Source: Pseudoroseomonas ludipueritiae
Lineage (GTDB): Bacteria; Pseudomonadota; Alphaproteobacteria; Acetobacterales; Acetobacteraceae
Direction: 5' to 3'
Length of the DNA stretch: 64,000 nt
Assembly: GCF_014490445.1 (NCBI RefSeq)
Contig: NZ_JACTUZ010000006.1
Span: 1 to 64,000 of the forward strand
Both the position numbers and the translations under genes were made by a program. The notes beneath the pieces are model-generated. The model worked only from the letters and a program-made list of their open reading frames with translations, had not been told where the DNA came from and ran no database searches. Of the stretch, positions 55,138 to 63,758 are shown piece by piece. How positions within the stretch are numbered: the stretch's first letter is position 1; each line of letters opens with the position of its first letter.

Positions 55138-56262
55138 ATGTCCGATCCCTCCTTGAGCCAAGGTTCTGCATACCCAGTCGCCAGCGACCGACGTGGGCCG
55201 CAGAGGCGGCCGGAGTTCCTTCGACCGCTACTGGCGACGGCGCTACTCGCAGCAGTGGCATGGGCCCCGGCGCCTGCCGCGGCGCAGCCACGGGAGACAG
55301 TCCTCGTCACCGGGAGCTCCACGGTCTACCCCTTCAGCAGCGCCGTCGCCGAGAGTATGGCGGAAGCCGCTGGCGGCCAGCGGGTCAAGGTCGCCAGCAC
55401 CGGCACCGTGCACGGGTTTGCCCAGTTTTGCCGGGGACCGGGCTTGGAGCACCCTGACGTTCAAAATGCCTCGCGCCGGATGACCGCAGGCGAGTTCTCG
55501 CTGTGCGTGCGGAACGGCGTGAACGAGATCATGGAGGTGCCGATCGGCTTCGACGGCATCGTCGTTGCCCACCGGAAGGGGCTGCCGTCGCCGAACTTCT
55601 CCCTCACCCAACTCTGGCTGGGCGTCGCCAAGGAGGTTCCGCAGAACGGCCGCATGGTGCCCAACCCCTATACCTCGTGGCGCCAGGTGTCGGCCGACCT
55701 GCCGGATTGGCCTATCCGGGTCATCGGTCCGCCGCGAACCTCGGGCACGCGCGACAGCTTCACCGAACTCGCGATGATGGCGGGCTGCCGCTCCGCTCCC
55801 GAGGTGGTTGCCATCAGCGATACGGCCGAGCGCAACCGCATCTGCACCACCGTCCGGGAAGACGGCCGCTGGGTGGACGCCGGGGAGGACGACGAAGCTA
55901 TCGTACGACGCATCACCACTGACGCTGACGGCACGCTCGGCATCTTCGGCTTCAGCTTCCTCGACGCCGCCCGCGACCGCGTCGAGGGTTCGCATATCGA
56001 AGGGGTCGATGACACGCCGGAGACGATCGCGTCCGGCCGATACCCGCTGTCTCGGCCACTCTTCCTCTACGCGAAGCGGCCGAACCTGGAGCGCATCCCC
56101 GCCCTGAAGGACTACCTGGCCGAGTATGTGTCCGACCGTGCGCTGGGCAGCGGTGGCTACCTGGCTCAGCGCGGGCTGGTGCCTCTGGATGCCGGACGCC
56201 TGCGGGAGGTCCAGAACGTGGTCCGCGAGCGCACCGTCATGAACCGTCGGCCGAACGGCTGA
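55138..56262 (+). CDS. pstS: PstS-like phosphate/arsenate-binding protein
   Basis: A 374-residue periplasmic binding protein with an unusual N-terminal extension before its signal peptide (LLATALLAAVAWAPAPAAAQ, cleavage near 49). The body has VTGSSTVYPFSSAVAE and RTSGTRDSFTEL, the ligand-binding serine/threonine loops of PstS-class proteins. PstS copies within arsenic islands are thought to bind phosphate selectively or sense oxyanions. It is the first gene of the pstS-arsRC-gapdh-arsJ unit. Confidence 0.88.
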   Translation: MSDPSLSQGSAYPVASDRRGPQRRPEFLRPLLATALLAAVAWAPAPAAAQPRETVLVTGSSTVYPFSSAVAESMAEAAGGQRVKVASTGTVHGFAQFCRGPGLEHPDVQNASRRMTAGEFSLCVRNGVNEIMEVPIGFDGIVVAHRKGLPSPNFSLTQLWLGVAKEVPQNGRMVPNPYTSWRQVSADLPDWPIRVIGPPRTSGTRDSFTELAMMAGCRSAPEVVAISDTAERNRICTTVREDGRWVDAGEDDEAIVRRITTDADGTLGIFGFSFLDAARDRVEGSHIEGVDDTPETIASGRYPLSRPLFLYAKRPNLERIPALKDYLAEYVSDRALGSGGYLAQRGLVPLDAGRLREVQNVVRERTVMNRRPNG

Positions 56263-56293
56263 CGCAGCGGATTACGAGGACCAGATCGGAAAC

Positions 56294-57154
56294 ATGGAAT
56301 CACCGGACGCCGCCGCCGTCTTTGCAGCCTTGGGACAGGAATCCCGCCTGGACCTCCTCCGCACCCTTCTGGAGGCGGGTCCGAACGGTTTGTCCGCGGG
56401 CGCTATTGGAACGGCTCTCAGCATCGTCCCATCGACCCTGTCATTCCACCTGCGCGCTTTGGAGCAGGTCGGGCTGGTCCGCCCGACCCGGCAGGGCCGC
56501 AGCCTGATCTACGCCGCCCAGATCGAGCGCCTGCGCCATCTTGTCACCTTCCTGTCGCAGGACTGCTGCGGCGGGCGACCCGAGCTTTGCGGCGACCTGA
56601 CGCGGGCTTGGCCCACCAGCCCTCCGGAGAACGGTCCCATGACCCCGGCCTTCAACGTCCTCTTCCTGTGCACGCGCAACTCCGCCCGTTCGCTGATGGC
56701 CGAGGCCATCCTGAACAAGCTCGGCGGTGAGCGCTTTCGGGCCTACTCGGCGGGATCGGACCCGGCGCCCCAGCCGATGCCCGAGGTCGTCGAGAAGCTG
56801 AAGAGCCTCGGGCACGACGTTTCGAGCGTCCGCAGCAAGCCGTACCGGGAGTTCCAGAAGGCCGATGCGCCCCGGATGGACTTCGTCATCACGCTCTGCG
56901 ACGAACTCCAGGGCCAGCAGTGCCCTGACTTCGGCGGCCATGCCATCACGGCTTCCTGGCCGCTCCCCGGACCCGGCCGATACGCTGTGGGCTCCCACGA
57001 GCGCACCCTGATGCTCAACGAGCTCTACGCCAGCCTGTTCCGCCGCCTCGGGATTTTCACCAGCCTCAAGATGGAGGCGCTGGACCGCATGTCGCTGCGG
57101 CACCGGCTGGACGACCTCAGCGAGGCTCCTCTCACCGTCGCCAAGGAGCACTGA
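56294..57154 (+). CDS. ArsR-ArsC fusion: arsenic repressor plus LMW-phosphatase-type arsenate reductase
   Basis: A 286-residue two-domain protein. Residues 1 to about 100 form an ArsR winged helix ([36 protein letters not shown]) ending in a CCGGRPELC cluster suited to As(III) binding. Residues about 118-280 form a low-molecular-weight phosphatase ArsC with [17 protein letters not shown] (CX5R active site), a further Cys at [10 protein letters not shown]. The fused protein may both repress and reduce arsenate. GAGGA precedes the ATG. It is followed by the GAPDH gene after one base. Confidence 0.9.
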   Translation: MESPDAAAVFAALGQESRLDLLRTLLEAGPNGLSAGAIGTALSIVPSTLSFHLRALEQVGLVRPTRQGRSLIYAAQIERLRHLVTFLSQDCCGGRPELCGDLTRAWPTSPPENGPMTPAFNVLFLCTRNSARSLMAEAILNKLGGERFRAYSAGSDPAPQPMPEVVEKLKSLGHDVSSVRSKPYREFQKADAPRMDFVITLCDELQGQQCPDFGGHAITASWPLPGPGRYAVGSHERTLMLNELYASLFRRLGIFTSLKMEALDRMSLRHRLDDLSEAPLTVAKEH

Positions 57155-57155
57155 C

Positions 57156-58205
57156 ATGCGCGTCGGCATCAACGGCATGGGCCGTATCGGCAGGCTGGCG
57201 GTCCGGGCCGCGCTGGGTGGTGTGTTCCGGGAAGCGAGCGACCCGCGCGGCGCGAACCGCCTCGACATCGTCCACGTCAACGAGCTCAAGGGCGCCGCCG
57301 CCGCAACGGCCCACCTCCTCGAGTTCGACAGCATCCACGGTCGCTGGCGTGAGCGGATCGCCGTGGAAGGCGAGGACGCCATCGTCGTCGGCGACCGGCG
57401 CGTCGGCTTCAGCGCGGCGGCCGCGCCTGCTGACGTGCCCTGGGGCGACCTGGGCTGCGACGTCGTCCTGGAGTGCACCGGCAAGTTCCTGAAGCAGGAG
57501 CAATTGCAGGGCTACTTCGACCGCGGTGTCAGGCGGGTCATCGTGGCCGCGCCGGTCAAGGACCCGGCGGCCGCGGCCCTGAATATCGTGGTGGGCGTCA
57601 ACGACGACCGCTACGATCCGGCGCAGCACCGGCTGCTGACGGCAGCGTCCTGCACCACCAACTGCTTGGCGCCGGTGGTCAAGGTCGTCCACGAGGCCAT
57701 CGGCATCCGGCATGGCCAGATCACCACCATCCACGACCCGACCAACACCAACGTGGTCGTTGACGCCCCACACAAGGACCTGCGGCGTGCCCGCTCCGCC
57801 ATGCTGTCCCTCCAGCCGACCACGACCGGCAGCGCCACGGCCATCGCGCTCATCTACCCGGAACTCCAGGGCCGCCTGAACGGCCACGCCGTCCGGGCGC
57901 CGGTGCTGAACGCCTCCCTGACGGACGCCGTCTTCGAGATGCAGCGCGAGACCACCGCGACCGAGGTAAACGAGTTGTTCCGCTCGGCCGCCGCCGGGCC
58001 GCTGGCGGGCATCCTCGGCTACGAAGAACGCCCGCTGGTCTCGGCCGACTATGCCAACGACACCCGCAGCGCAATCGTCGACGCCGCCAGCACCATGGTC
58101 ACCGACGGCACCATGCTGAAGGTGTACGCGTGGTACGACAACGAGATGGGCTACGCCTGCCGCATGGTCGACCTGGCCTGCATCGTCCGGGAACGGGGTG
58201 TCTGA
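57156..58205 (+). CDS. arsenate-operon glyceraldehyde-3-phosphate dehydrogenase
   Basis: A 349-residue GAPDH: NAD fold [14 protein letters not shown], active-site [11 protein letters not shown] (catalytic Cys about 167) and the His in the HDPTNTNV region, and [15 protein letters not shown] at the end. In arsenic operons this enzyme forms 1-arseno-3-phosphoglycerate from arsenate, which ArsJ expels. It overlaps the arsJ start by one base. A housekeeping glycolytic role is unlikely given its neighbours. Confidence 0.92.
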   Translation: MRVGINGMGRIGRLAVRAALGGVFREASDPRGANRLDIVHVNELKGAAAATAHLLEFDSIHGRWRERIAVEGEDAIVVGDRRVGFSAAAAPADVPWGDLGCDVVLECTGKFLKQEQLQGYFDRGVRRVIVAAPVKDPAAAALNIVVGVNDDRYDPAQHRLLTAASCTTNCLAPVVKVVHEAIGIRHGQITTIHDPTNTNVVVDAPHKDLRRARSAMLSLQPTTTGSATAIALIYPELQGRLNGHAVRAPVLNASLTDAVFEMQRETTATEVNELFRSAAAGPLAGILGYEERPLVSADYANDTRSAIVDAASTMVTDGTMLKVYAWYDNEMGYACRMVDLACIVRERGV

Positions 58206-59431
58206 TGTCCGCCGTCCGTAACTACCTCATCGTGACCGGCGCCTACTGGGGCTTCACGCTCACCGATGGCGCGTTGCGGATGCTGGTGCTGCTGCACTTC
58301 TACCAGCTCGGCTACACCCCGTTCACGCTGGCCTTCCTGTTCCTGCTCTACGAGGCGGCGGGCATCTTCGCCAACTTGGGCGGCGGCTGGCTGGCCTCGA
58401 AGTTCGGCATCCCCCGCATGCTGGCGATCGGCCTGACGCTCCAGATCGGCGGCCTGCTGATGCTGTCGGCGCTTGACCCTGCCTGGAGCGCCGCAGCGTC
58501 GGTTGCCTGGGTGGTCTGCGCCCAGGGTATCTCCGGCGTGGCCAAAGACCTGACCAAGACAGCCTCGAAATCGGCCATCAAGGCGTCCTCGCAGCAGGGT
58601 GCCGGTCAGTTGTTCCGCTGGGTCGCCTGGTTCACCGGCTCGAAGAACGCCATGAAGGGTTTCGGCTTCTTCCTCGGTGGCTTCCTACTCCAGGCCGTCG
58701 GCTTCCGCCCGGCGCTCTGGCTGCTGGTGCTGCTGCTCGCAGTCGCCCTGGTGGGCGTGCTGCTGTCCCTGCCGCGCGAACTCGGCAAGGCCAAGGCGTC
58801 CAAGAGCTTCAAGGAACTCTTCGCCAAGAACCGCGGCGTCAACCTGCTGGCGGGCGCTCGGGTCTTCATGTTCGGCTCGCGGGACGTCTGGTTCGTCGTG
58901 GGCCTGCCGGTGTTCCTCTACAGCCAGGGCTGGAACTACGTCGGCGTGTCCACCTTCCTGGCGGCCTGGACAATCGGCTACGGCGGCGTGCAGGCCCTGG
59001 CGCCGCAGGTGGTCCGCCGCAGCCCGGACGGGCTGTCCCGCGAGGTGCCGGAGGCGCGCCTCTGGGGAGTGGCGCTGGCCATCATCCCCATCGCCCTCGG
59101 CTTGATGCTGGCGACCGGCGCCGTCGGCCGCCCGGACTTGGTGGTCGTGGCCGGGCTGGCCATCTTCGGCTTCGCGTTCGCGGTGAACTCGTCACTGCAC
59201 TCCTACCTCATCCTGGCCTACGCGGGATCGGAGAAGGCCGCCGAAGACGTCGGCTTCTACTATGCCGCCAACGCCGCCGGGCGCCTGTTCGGCATCCTGC
59301 TCTCAGGCGTCCTGACGCAGTACGCCGGGCTGCAAGGCTGCCTGTGGGGTTCGGCCGCCATGCTCGCCACCTGCGCAGCCCTGACATTCATGCTGCCGAT
59401 GGGCGCCGGGGGACGGCAGGTGGCGGCCTGA
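58205..59431 (+). CDS. arsJ: ArsJ, 1-arseno-3-phosphoglycerate exporter (MFS)
   Basis: A 408-residue major-facilitator protein with about 11-12 membrane segments, opening NYLIVTGAYWGFTLTDGALR and containing GVAKDLTKTASKSAIK and FMFGSRDVWFVVGLPVFLY, strongly typical of ArsJ. It pumps out the unstable arseno-compound made by the GAPDH partner, giving arsenate resistance without a reductase. The ATG at 58205 overlaps the GAPDH stop. Convergent with aioA after 45 bases. Confidence 0.95.
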   Translation: MSAVRNYLIVTGAYWGFTLTDGALRMLVLLHFYQLGYTPFTLAFLFLLYEAAGIFANLGGGWLASKFGIPRMLAIGLTLQIGGLLMLSALDPAWSAAASVAWVVCAQGISGVAKDLTKTASKSAIKASSQQGAGQLFRWVAWFTGSKNAMKGFGFFLGGFLLQAVGFRPALWLLVLLLAVALVGVLLSLPRELGKAKASKSFKELFAKNRGVNLLAGARVFMFGSRDVWFVVGLPVFLYSQGWNYVGVSTFLAAWTIGYGGVQALAPQVVRRSPDGLSREVPEARLWGVALAIIPIALGLMLATGAVGRPDLVVVAGLAIFGFAFAVNSSLHSYLILAYAGSEKAAEDVGFYYAANAAGRLFGILLSGVLTQYAGLQGCLWGSAAMLATCAALTFMLPMGAGGRQVAA

Positions 59432-59476
59432 CACGGCGAGCCGCCCGGCCGTTACTCGGGTGGCCGCATCTCCTCC

Positions 59477-62095
59477 TCAGGACGCTGGGTATTCTTGGCT
59501 TTTGAAGGACAGCTTCCGTGTGGCCTCTGGCGCGTCCGCGATCTTCCGGATGCTCCCCCAGGTCTGCTTGTAATTCGGGATGACGAACTCGTTCACGCCC
59601 TTGGAGACCACGTTGCCCTGCACGCCGGTCGGGTAGGCGAAGAGCATGAACGTCTCGTTCCGACGCGCTGACGGCGTGGGCCAGACCATGGCCTGAGTGC
59701 TGCCATTGTCGTTGTAGACCTCGACGAGGTCGCCCTCCCTCAGGCCAAGCTCGGCCACGTCCGCCGGATGCATCTGGATGTAGGGAAACGGGAAGCGGTC
59801 GCGGACGAACTCGTTGTGCTGGTCGAGGTAGACCGACTGCCAGACGTGGTTGGCGCGGCCATTGTTCACCAGGAAGCGGAACTTGTCCTTCTCCGCCTGC
59901 TTGCCCTCGGCCTGGAGCCCACGCCACTGCGCGGCGGCGAACCTGGCCCTGCCGTCCGGCGTGTTGAACCTGCCGTCGGCGTAGAGCCGCTTGGTCCCGA
60001 CGATCCGCTCCGTGCCGCCGGTTGGGGGCGCCGCGGCCGCGGATGGCCCGGTGCCCGGCCCGGCCTGCTGCACCGGTTCCTTTCCGCGGGTGCTCTCGAC
60101 GGCCGGACCCTGGACGACCATGCCAGGTGTGCCGCCCGTGGTGGTCCCGGCGGCTGCCGGACCCGAGCCCTCCAGGCCTGTCGCGGGCTCCTGGAAGCCA
60201 TTGGTTCCCATCGCGCGCAAGCGGGCGTAGGTGACGAACTCGCCGCCCTTCTCGTGCTGGCGGTAGCCGTCGTTGAAGGAATCCTCCTCGGTCCGCCAGT
60301 CGTATCCCTTGAAGCGGTCGGCGACGTCCGGCTTGCCCGCCGCCCGCCAACTCCGCTCCAGCGCTTGCGCAAGGCGGGCGACGATGAGGCAGTCCGGCAG
60401 GGCGCTGCCTGGCGGGTCCATGTAGCGGTCGGTCAGCCGCATCCGACGTTCGCCGTTCATCGAGGTGAGGTTCATCTCGCCCGAGGTCGCGGCCGGAAGC
60501 ATGACATGGGCGCAGGAGCCAATCTGCGTCGGCACGATGTCCACATCCACGACGAACAGGCCACCCTGGCGGATTGCATCCATGACCGCCCGGACTTGGC
60601 CCTCGCGGTCCCCCGCCGGGACGGAGTCCATGGCCGCCTTCACGAGGTCTGTCCGGCGCTTGTAGGCCCGCTTGAACTCGCTGGCGTTCAGTGTCGTCTT
60701 GAAGTGATCGCACCCCCACACGTGGTGCACGCCGCCCTGGCCGCCGATCAGAAGCTGGTCGACGTAGGGCGCCGGGCGCCCGCCCGGGTAGTCCGGCCGC
60801 GAGTAGCCCTCCTGGTGGCCGCCGAGGCGCACGCAGCCGCCGCCGGGCCTGCCGACGTTGCCGGTCGCCAGCGCGACGTTCACCAGGGCCTGGTTCGTCC
60901 GGTAGTTGTCGTTCCCCCAGATGAGCCCCTTCTCGTAGGCGAACATCGTCCGCCGCCGGGCACCGCCCTGCTTGGGCTCGGCGATCCAGGCCGCCGCCTT
61001 GCGGATGTCCTCCGGCGCCAGGCCGGTGATCCGCGCCGCCTCGTCGATGCCGGTCTGGTTGGCGCGGACCGCTTCCTGGAAGCCGGAGGTGCTGGCCTCG
61101 ATGAAGCCCCGGTCCACCCAGCCCCTGGCGGCGATCTCCGTCAGGAGGGCGTTGAACAGCGCGAGGTCGGTGCCGGAGTTAATGGCGAGGTGCAGGACGT
61201 TGTCCTTGCCTGCCTCGACCTCGCAGGCCGCGGTGGTCGGGGTGCGCCGCAGGTCGACGATGACGATCCGGCCGCGGTCGACCGGCTCGCCGCCGAACTC
61301 CGCCTTCTTCTTGTCCAGGCTCGTGCCGCGCAGGTTCGGCACCCAGTGGTTCAGGAAGTAGTTGGTCTGCGTCTCGAGGGGATTGGCGCCGACCACGAAG
61401 ATGGTGTCGGCGAGCTCGGCGTCCTCGTAGCAGTTGTTGAGCTCGCCCACGCCCATGTCGCGCGTGCCGTGGACCTCGCTGTTGTAGGCAGGGCGGTTGT
61501 GGATCCGGATGTTCCGGACCTTCATGCTCCCGAAGTAGAGCTTGCCGGTCGCCCAGGTGTTCTCGTAGCCGCCGCCCGCGCCGCCGTGGTCGTAGGCGGA
61601 GACGATCAGCCCATCCTCACCCTGCGCCTCTACGACCCGCCGCGTCACCTCGGCGACGAGGCTGACGGCATCGTCCCAGGATGTGGGCGAGAGCGTGCCG
61701 TAGCGCCATACCATCGGTTCGGTCAGGCGGTCACGCAGGGTGCCGGTCACCGTCGAGTAGGAGAGCTCACCGATGCGGGCGCCACGGATGGACCCGAGAC
61801 CTGAGTTCACCACGCAGCCCTTGTCCGGCATGACGACCAGGTGCACGTCCCGGCCGTCCTGCTTGACGACGTTGTACATGGAGGGGCTGAACCAGGCCGC
61901 GCTCTCGGCACCCTGCTGCTGCGTCAGATCCTCGCCGAACAGGTTCCGGTCCGGTTGCGGGCCGCCCTGCCGGTCCACCGGCCAGGAAACGGCGTGATAG
62001 CCGCAGCCGACGATGCAGAAGTGGCAGACGACGTTCTGGACCTTGGCGTCGCGCGGCGGAATGGGGAGCCGGTCGACGTTGCGCTTGTAGGCCAT
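59477..62095 (-). CDS. aioA: arsenite oxidase large subunit (molybdopterin)
   Basis: An 872-residue DMSO-reductase-family enzyme. The [3Fe-4S] site is VVCHFCIVGCGYHAVSW (Cys 24, 27, 31). Mo-cofactor and arsenite-site landmarks include IGELSYSTVTGTL, IRIHNRPAYNSEVHGTRDMG and FLVNNGRANHVWQSVYLDQH. It oxidises As(III) to As(V) in the periplasm with AioB. It is about 45 residues longer than typical AioA because of a Gly/Ala/Pro/Thr-rich insert at about 642-696 (DNA 60008-60172) between FQEPATG and ERIVGTKRLYADGRF. It carries no signal of its own and is co-exported with AioB by the Tat route. Confidence 0.95.
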   Translation of the reverse strand: MAYKRNVDRLPIPPRDAKVQNVVCHFCIVGCGYHAVSWPVDRQGGPQPDRNLFGEDLTQQQGAESAAWFSPSMYNVVKQDGRDVHLVVMPDKGCVVNSGLGSIRGARIGELSYSTVTGTLRDRLTEPMVWRYGTLSPTSWDDAVSLVAEVTRRVVEAQGEDGLIVSAYDHGGAGGGYENTWATGKLYFGSMKVRNIRIHNRPAYNSEVHGTRDMGVGELNNCYEDAELADTIFVVGANPLETQTNYFLNHWVPNLRGTSLDKKKAEFGGEPVDRGRIVIVDLRRTPTTAACEVEAGKDNVLHLAINSGTDLALFNALLTEIAARGWVDRGFIEASTSGFQEAVRANQTGIDEAARITGLAPEDIRKAAAWIAEPKQGGARRRTMFAYEKGLIWGNDNYRTNQALVNVALATGNVGRPGGGCVRLGGHQEGYSRPDYPGGRPAPYVDQLLIGGQGGVHHVWGCDHFKTTLNASEFKRAYKRRTDLVKAAMDSVPAGDREGQVRAVMDAIRQGGLFVVDVDIVPTQIGSCAHVMLPAATSGEMNLTSMNGERRMRLTDRYMDPPGSALPDCLIVARLAQALERSWRAAGKPDVADRFKGYDWRTEEDSFNDGYRQHEKGGEFVTYARLRAMGTNGFQEPATGLEGSGPAAAGTTTGGTPGMVVQGPAVESTRGKEPVQQAGPGTGPSAAAAPPTGGTERIVGTKRLYADGRFNTPDGRARFAAAQWRGLQAEGKQAEKDKFRFLVNNGRANHVWQSVYLDQHNEFVRDRFPFPYIQMHPADVAELGLREGDLVEVYNDNGSTQAMVWPTPSARRNETFMLFAYPTGVQGNVVSKGVNEFVIPNYKQTWGSIRKIADAPEATRKLSFKSQEYPAS

Positions 62096-62106
62096 GGCAC
62101 CCTCCC

Positions 62107-62634
62107 TCAGGCCTGAAGCACGTTGGAGAGGCGGCCGTAGATAAGCTCGTCGACCGCTTCGGCGTGGATGTCGCCCGCCTCGTCCACCCGCAGCTTGAAC
62201 TGGGCGAGGTTCTGCGTCGCCTGGCCCCAGATCTCCAGGCCGCCCCGTTCGCAGTCGAAGCGGCTGTAATGGCCGGGGCAGTTCAGCGTCCGGTCGGCGG
62301 CCGAGTAGTTCAAGGGGTAGCCCTTGTGCGGGCAGAGGGTGCTGAAGGCGACGATGTCGCCGTCCGGTCCCACACCTCCCTCGACGCGGGTGCCGAGCTT
62401 CAGCAGGACGCCCGGACTGTCACCGTCCGGATAACCGATGTCGAGCGGCTCGTTGACCTTGAGGTCCTTGACGTTGGCCAACTTCATGACGGGGTAGCTG
62501 ACCAGGGCGAGGGCGGGAGCCGCTTTGGCGGGCGCACCGGGTATCGCGGTTGCCGCCGCCGCCCCGGCAGCGACCGCCGCCGTACGCGTGAAGAAAGCCC
62601 TTCGCCCGGTATCGATGAGCGCGTCGCACTTCAT
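62107..62634 (-). CDS. aioB: arsenite oxidase small subunit (Rieske)
   Basis: A 175-residue Rieske protein with a Tat signal (RRAFFTRTAAVAAGAAAATA) and the [2Fe-2S] motifs TLCPHKGYPLNY and LNCPGHYSRFDCERGG (CxH and CxxH). It receives electrons from AioA and passes them to a cytochrome c or pseudoazurin-like carrier. It precedes aioA by 11 bases on the same transcript. No sigma-54 promoter could be picked out upstream. Confidence 0.94.
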   Translation of the reverse strand: MKCDALIDTGRRAFFTRTAAVAAGAAAATAIPGAPAKAAPALALVSYPVMKLANVKDLKVNEPLDIGYPDGDSPGVLLKLGTRVEGGVGPDGDIVAFSTLCPHKGYPLNYSAADRTLNCPGHYSRFDCERGGLEIWGQATQNLAQFKLRVDEAGDIHAEAVDELIYGRLSNVLQA

Positions 62635-62767
62635 GATTCCGCCCTCCCTGACCTCTGTTGGATCGAGGTTTCCCGAAAGAACGTAGCCTAGTGTTCAGAC
62701 CATTTGTATCGGAAACGAATCGAGACACCGTGACGCGCCGCACCCGATCCGCCGCACTGCCTGACAT

Positions 62768-62832
62768 TTCGATAAAACCCGTAGGAACAATTGACCCGGC
62801 GCCTGCGGAACATTATTTTGAGTTTTATCGAA
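62768..62832. promoter_or_regulatory. 11-bp inverted repeats in the aioB-arsR intergenic region
   Basis: TTCGATAAAAC (62768-62778) and GTTTTATCGAA (62822-62832) are perfect reverse complements, 43 bases apart, lying between the divergent aioB and arsR starts. The right copy ends 16 bases before the arsR ATG. They look like two half-sites or a looped operator for the ArsR repressor controlling both directions. Role inferred. Confidence 0.55.
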
Positions 62833-62848
62833 GAGTGAGGCCGACCAG

Positions 62849-63199
62849 ATGGACGCCAGTTCAGCCGTCACTGCCCTTTCCGCCCTGGCGCACGAGCACC
62901 GGCTCGCCGCCTACCGCATGTTGGTCGAGGCGGGGCCGGATGGGCTCGCCGCAGGCGTCATCGCGGAGCGGCTTGGCCTGCCGCCGTCGAGCTTGACCTT
63001 CCACCTCCAGGCGCTGCTGCAAGCCGGGCTGGCGACGCAGCGCCGGGTCAGCCGCCAGATCATCTACGCAATGGTCCCGGCCGCCATGAACGGGCTCGTA
63101 GCCTACCTCACCGAACACTGCTGCGGCGGCCAGGGCGGTTGCGGTCCGGCCTGCGAACCCGTGGCGCCCAGCGCGCCCGAGGGAGCTTCCGCCGCCTGA
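62849..63199 (+). CDS. arsR: ArsR-family arsenic repressor
   Basis: A 116-residue winged-helix repressor: LSALAHEHRLAAYRMLVEAG, GLPPSSLTFHLQALLQAGL (recognition helix) and the Cys-rich C-terminus EHCCGGQGGCGPAC, which binds As(III), as in ArsR proteins with a C-terminal site. It derepresses the following arsC-arsB genes and perhaps the divergent aioBA. The start at 62849 is the only sensible one. Confidence 0.92.
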   Translation: MDASSAVTALSALAHEHRLAAYRMLVEAGPDGLAAGVIAERLGLPPSSLTFHLQALLQAGLATQRRVSRQIIYAMVPAAMNGLVAYLTEHCCGGQGGCGPACEPVAPSAPEGASAA

Positions 63200-63227
63200 C
63201 ATCCTCCGATCACGTTTGGAGCCCGTC

Positions 63228-63650
63228 GTGACCGTCACGATCTACCATAATCCGGCCTGCGGGACGTCCCGCAACACGCTGGCCCTGATCCGCAACAGCG
63301 GGGAGGAGCCGGAGGTCATCGAGTACCTGAAGACGCCGCCGACGCGGGAGGAGCTCAAGAGCCTTATCCAACGCATGGGCATCTCCGTGCGTGATGCCTT
63401 GCGTCAGAAGGGCACGCCATACGAGGAGCTTGGCCTCGCCGACCCGTCCCTCACGGACGGCGAGTTGCTGGATGCCATGATGGCGCACCCCATCCTCATC
63501 AACCGTCCCATCGTGGTGACGCCGCTCGGCGTGAAGCTGTGCAGGCCCTCCGAGGCGGTGCTGGACATCCTGCCGAACCCGCAGCAGGGCGCCTATGCCA
63601 AGGAGGACGGCGAGAAGGTCGTCGATGAGCAAGGCCGCCGCCTGATCTGA
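63228..63650 (+). CDS. arsC: glutaredoxin-type arsenate reductase ArsC
   Basis: A 140-residue protein with the ArsC opening TIYHNPACGTSRNTLALIRN (catalytic Cys about residue 10) and the substrate-binding HPILINRPIVVTPLG with the conserved Arg. It reduces As(V) to As(III) with glutaredoxin and GSH. The GTG at 63228 is chosen because GGAG lies 7 bases before it; a TTG at 63216 would sit on the ribosome binding site. This is the second ArsC type in the window, distinct from the phosphatase-type fusion. Confidence 0.92.
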   Translation: MTVTIYHNPACGTSRNTLALIRNSGEEPEVIEYLKTPPTREELKSLIQRMGISVRDALRQKGTPYEELGLADPSLTDGELLDAMMAHPILINRPIVVTPLGVKLCRPSEAVLDILPNPQQGAYAKEDGEKVVDEQGRRLI

Positions 63651-63685
63651 GCCGGGCGCCCGCGCCCTCCTTTCCTGAGCACGAC

Positions 63686-63725
63686 GAGCTAGGCCGCTGA
63701 CCAATCATGGTCAGCGGCCTAGCTC
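63686..63725 (+). terminator. perfect 18-bp hairpin between arsC and arsB-like gene
   Basis: GAGCTAGGCCGCTGACCA (63686-63703) pairs perfectly with its complement (63708-63725) around the loop ATCA. No T-run follows. It may terminate or attenuate transcription between the reductase and the pump gene, be an mRNA-processing stem, or mark a DNA-binding site. Confidence 0.55.
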
Positions 63726-63758
63726 CGCGGGTTCTGAGCCCTGAGAGAACACGCCTGC

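Noticed and set aside
59768-61804. 678-residue open frame on the plus strand
   Set aside because: Antisense shadow of aioA; no domain or start signal.
62640-62767. Sigma-54 promoter for aioBA
   Set aside because: I could not find a GG-N10-GC pair with proper flanks on the minus strand, so none is claimed.
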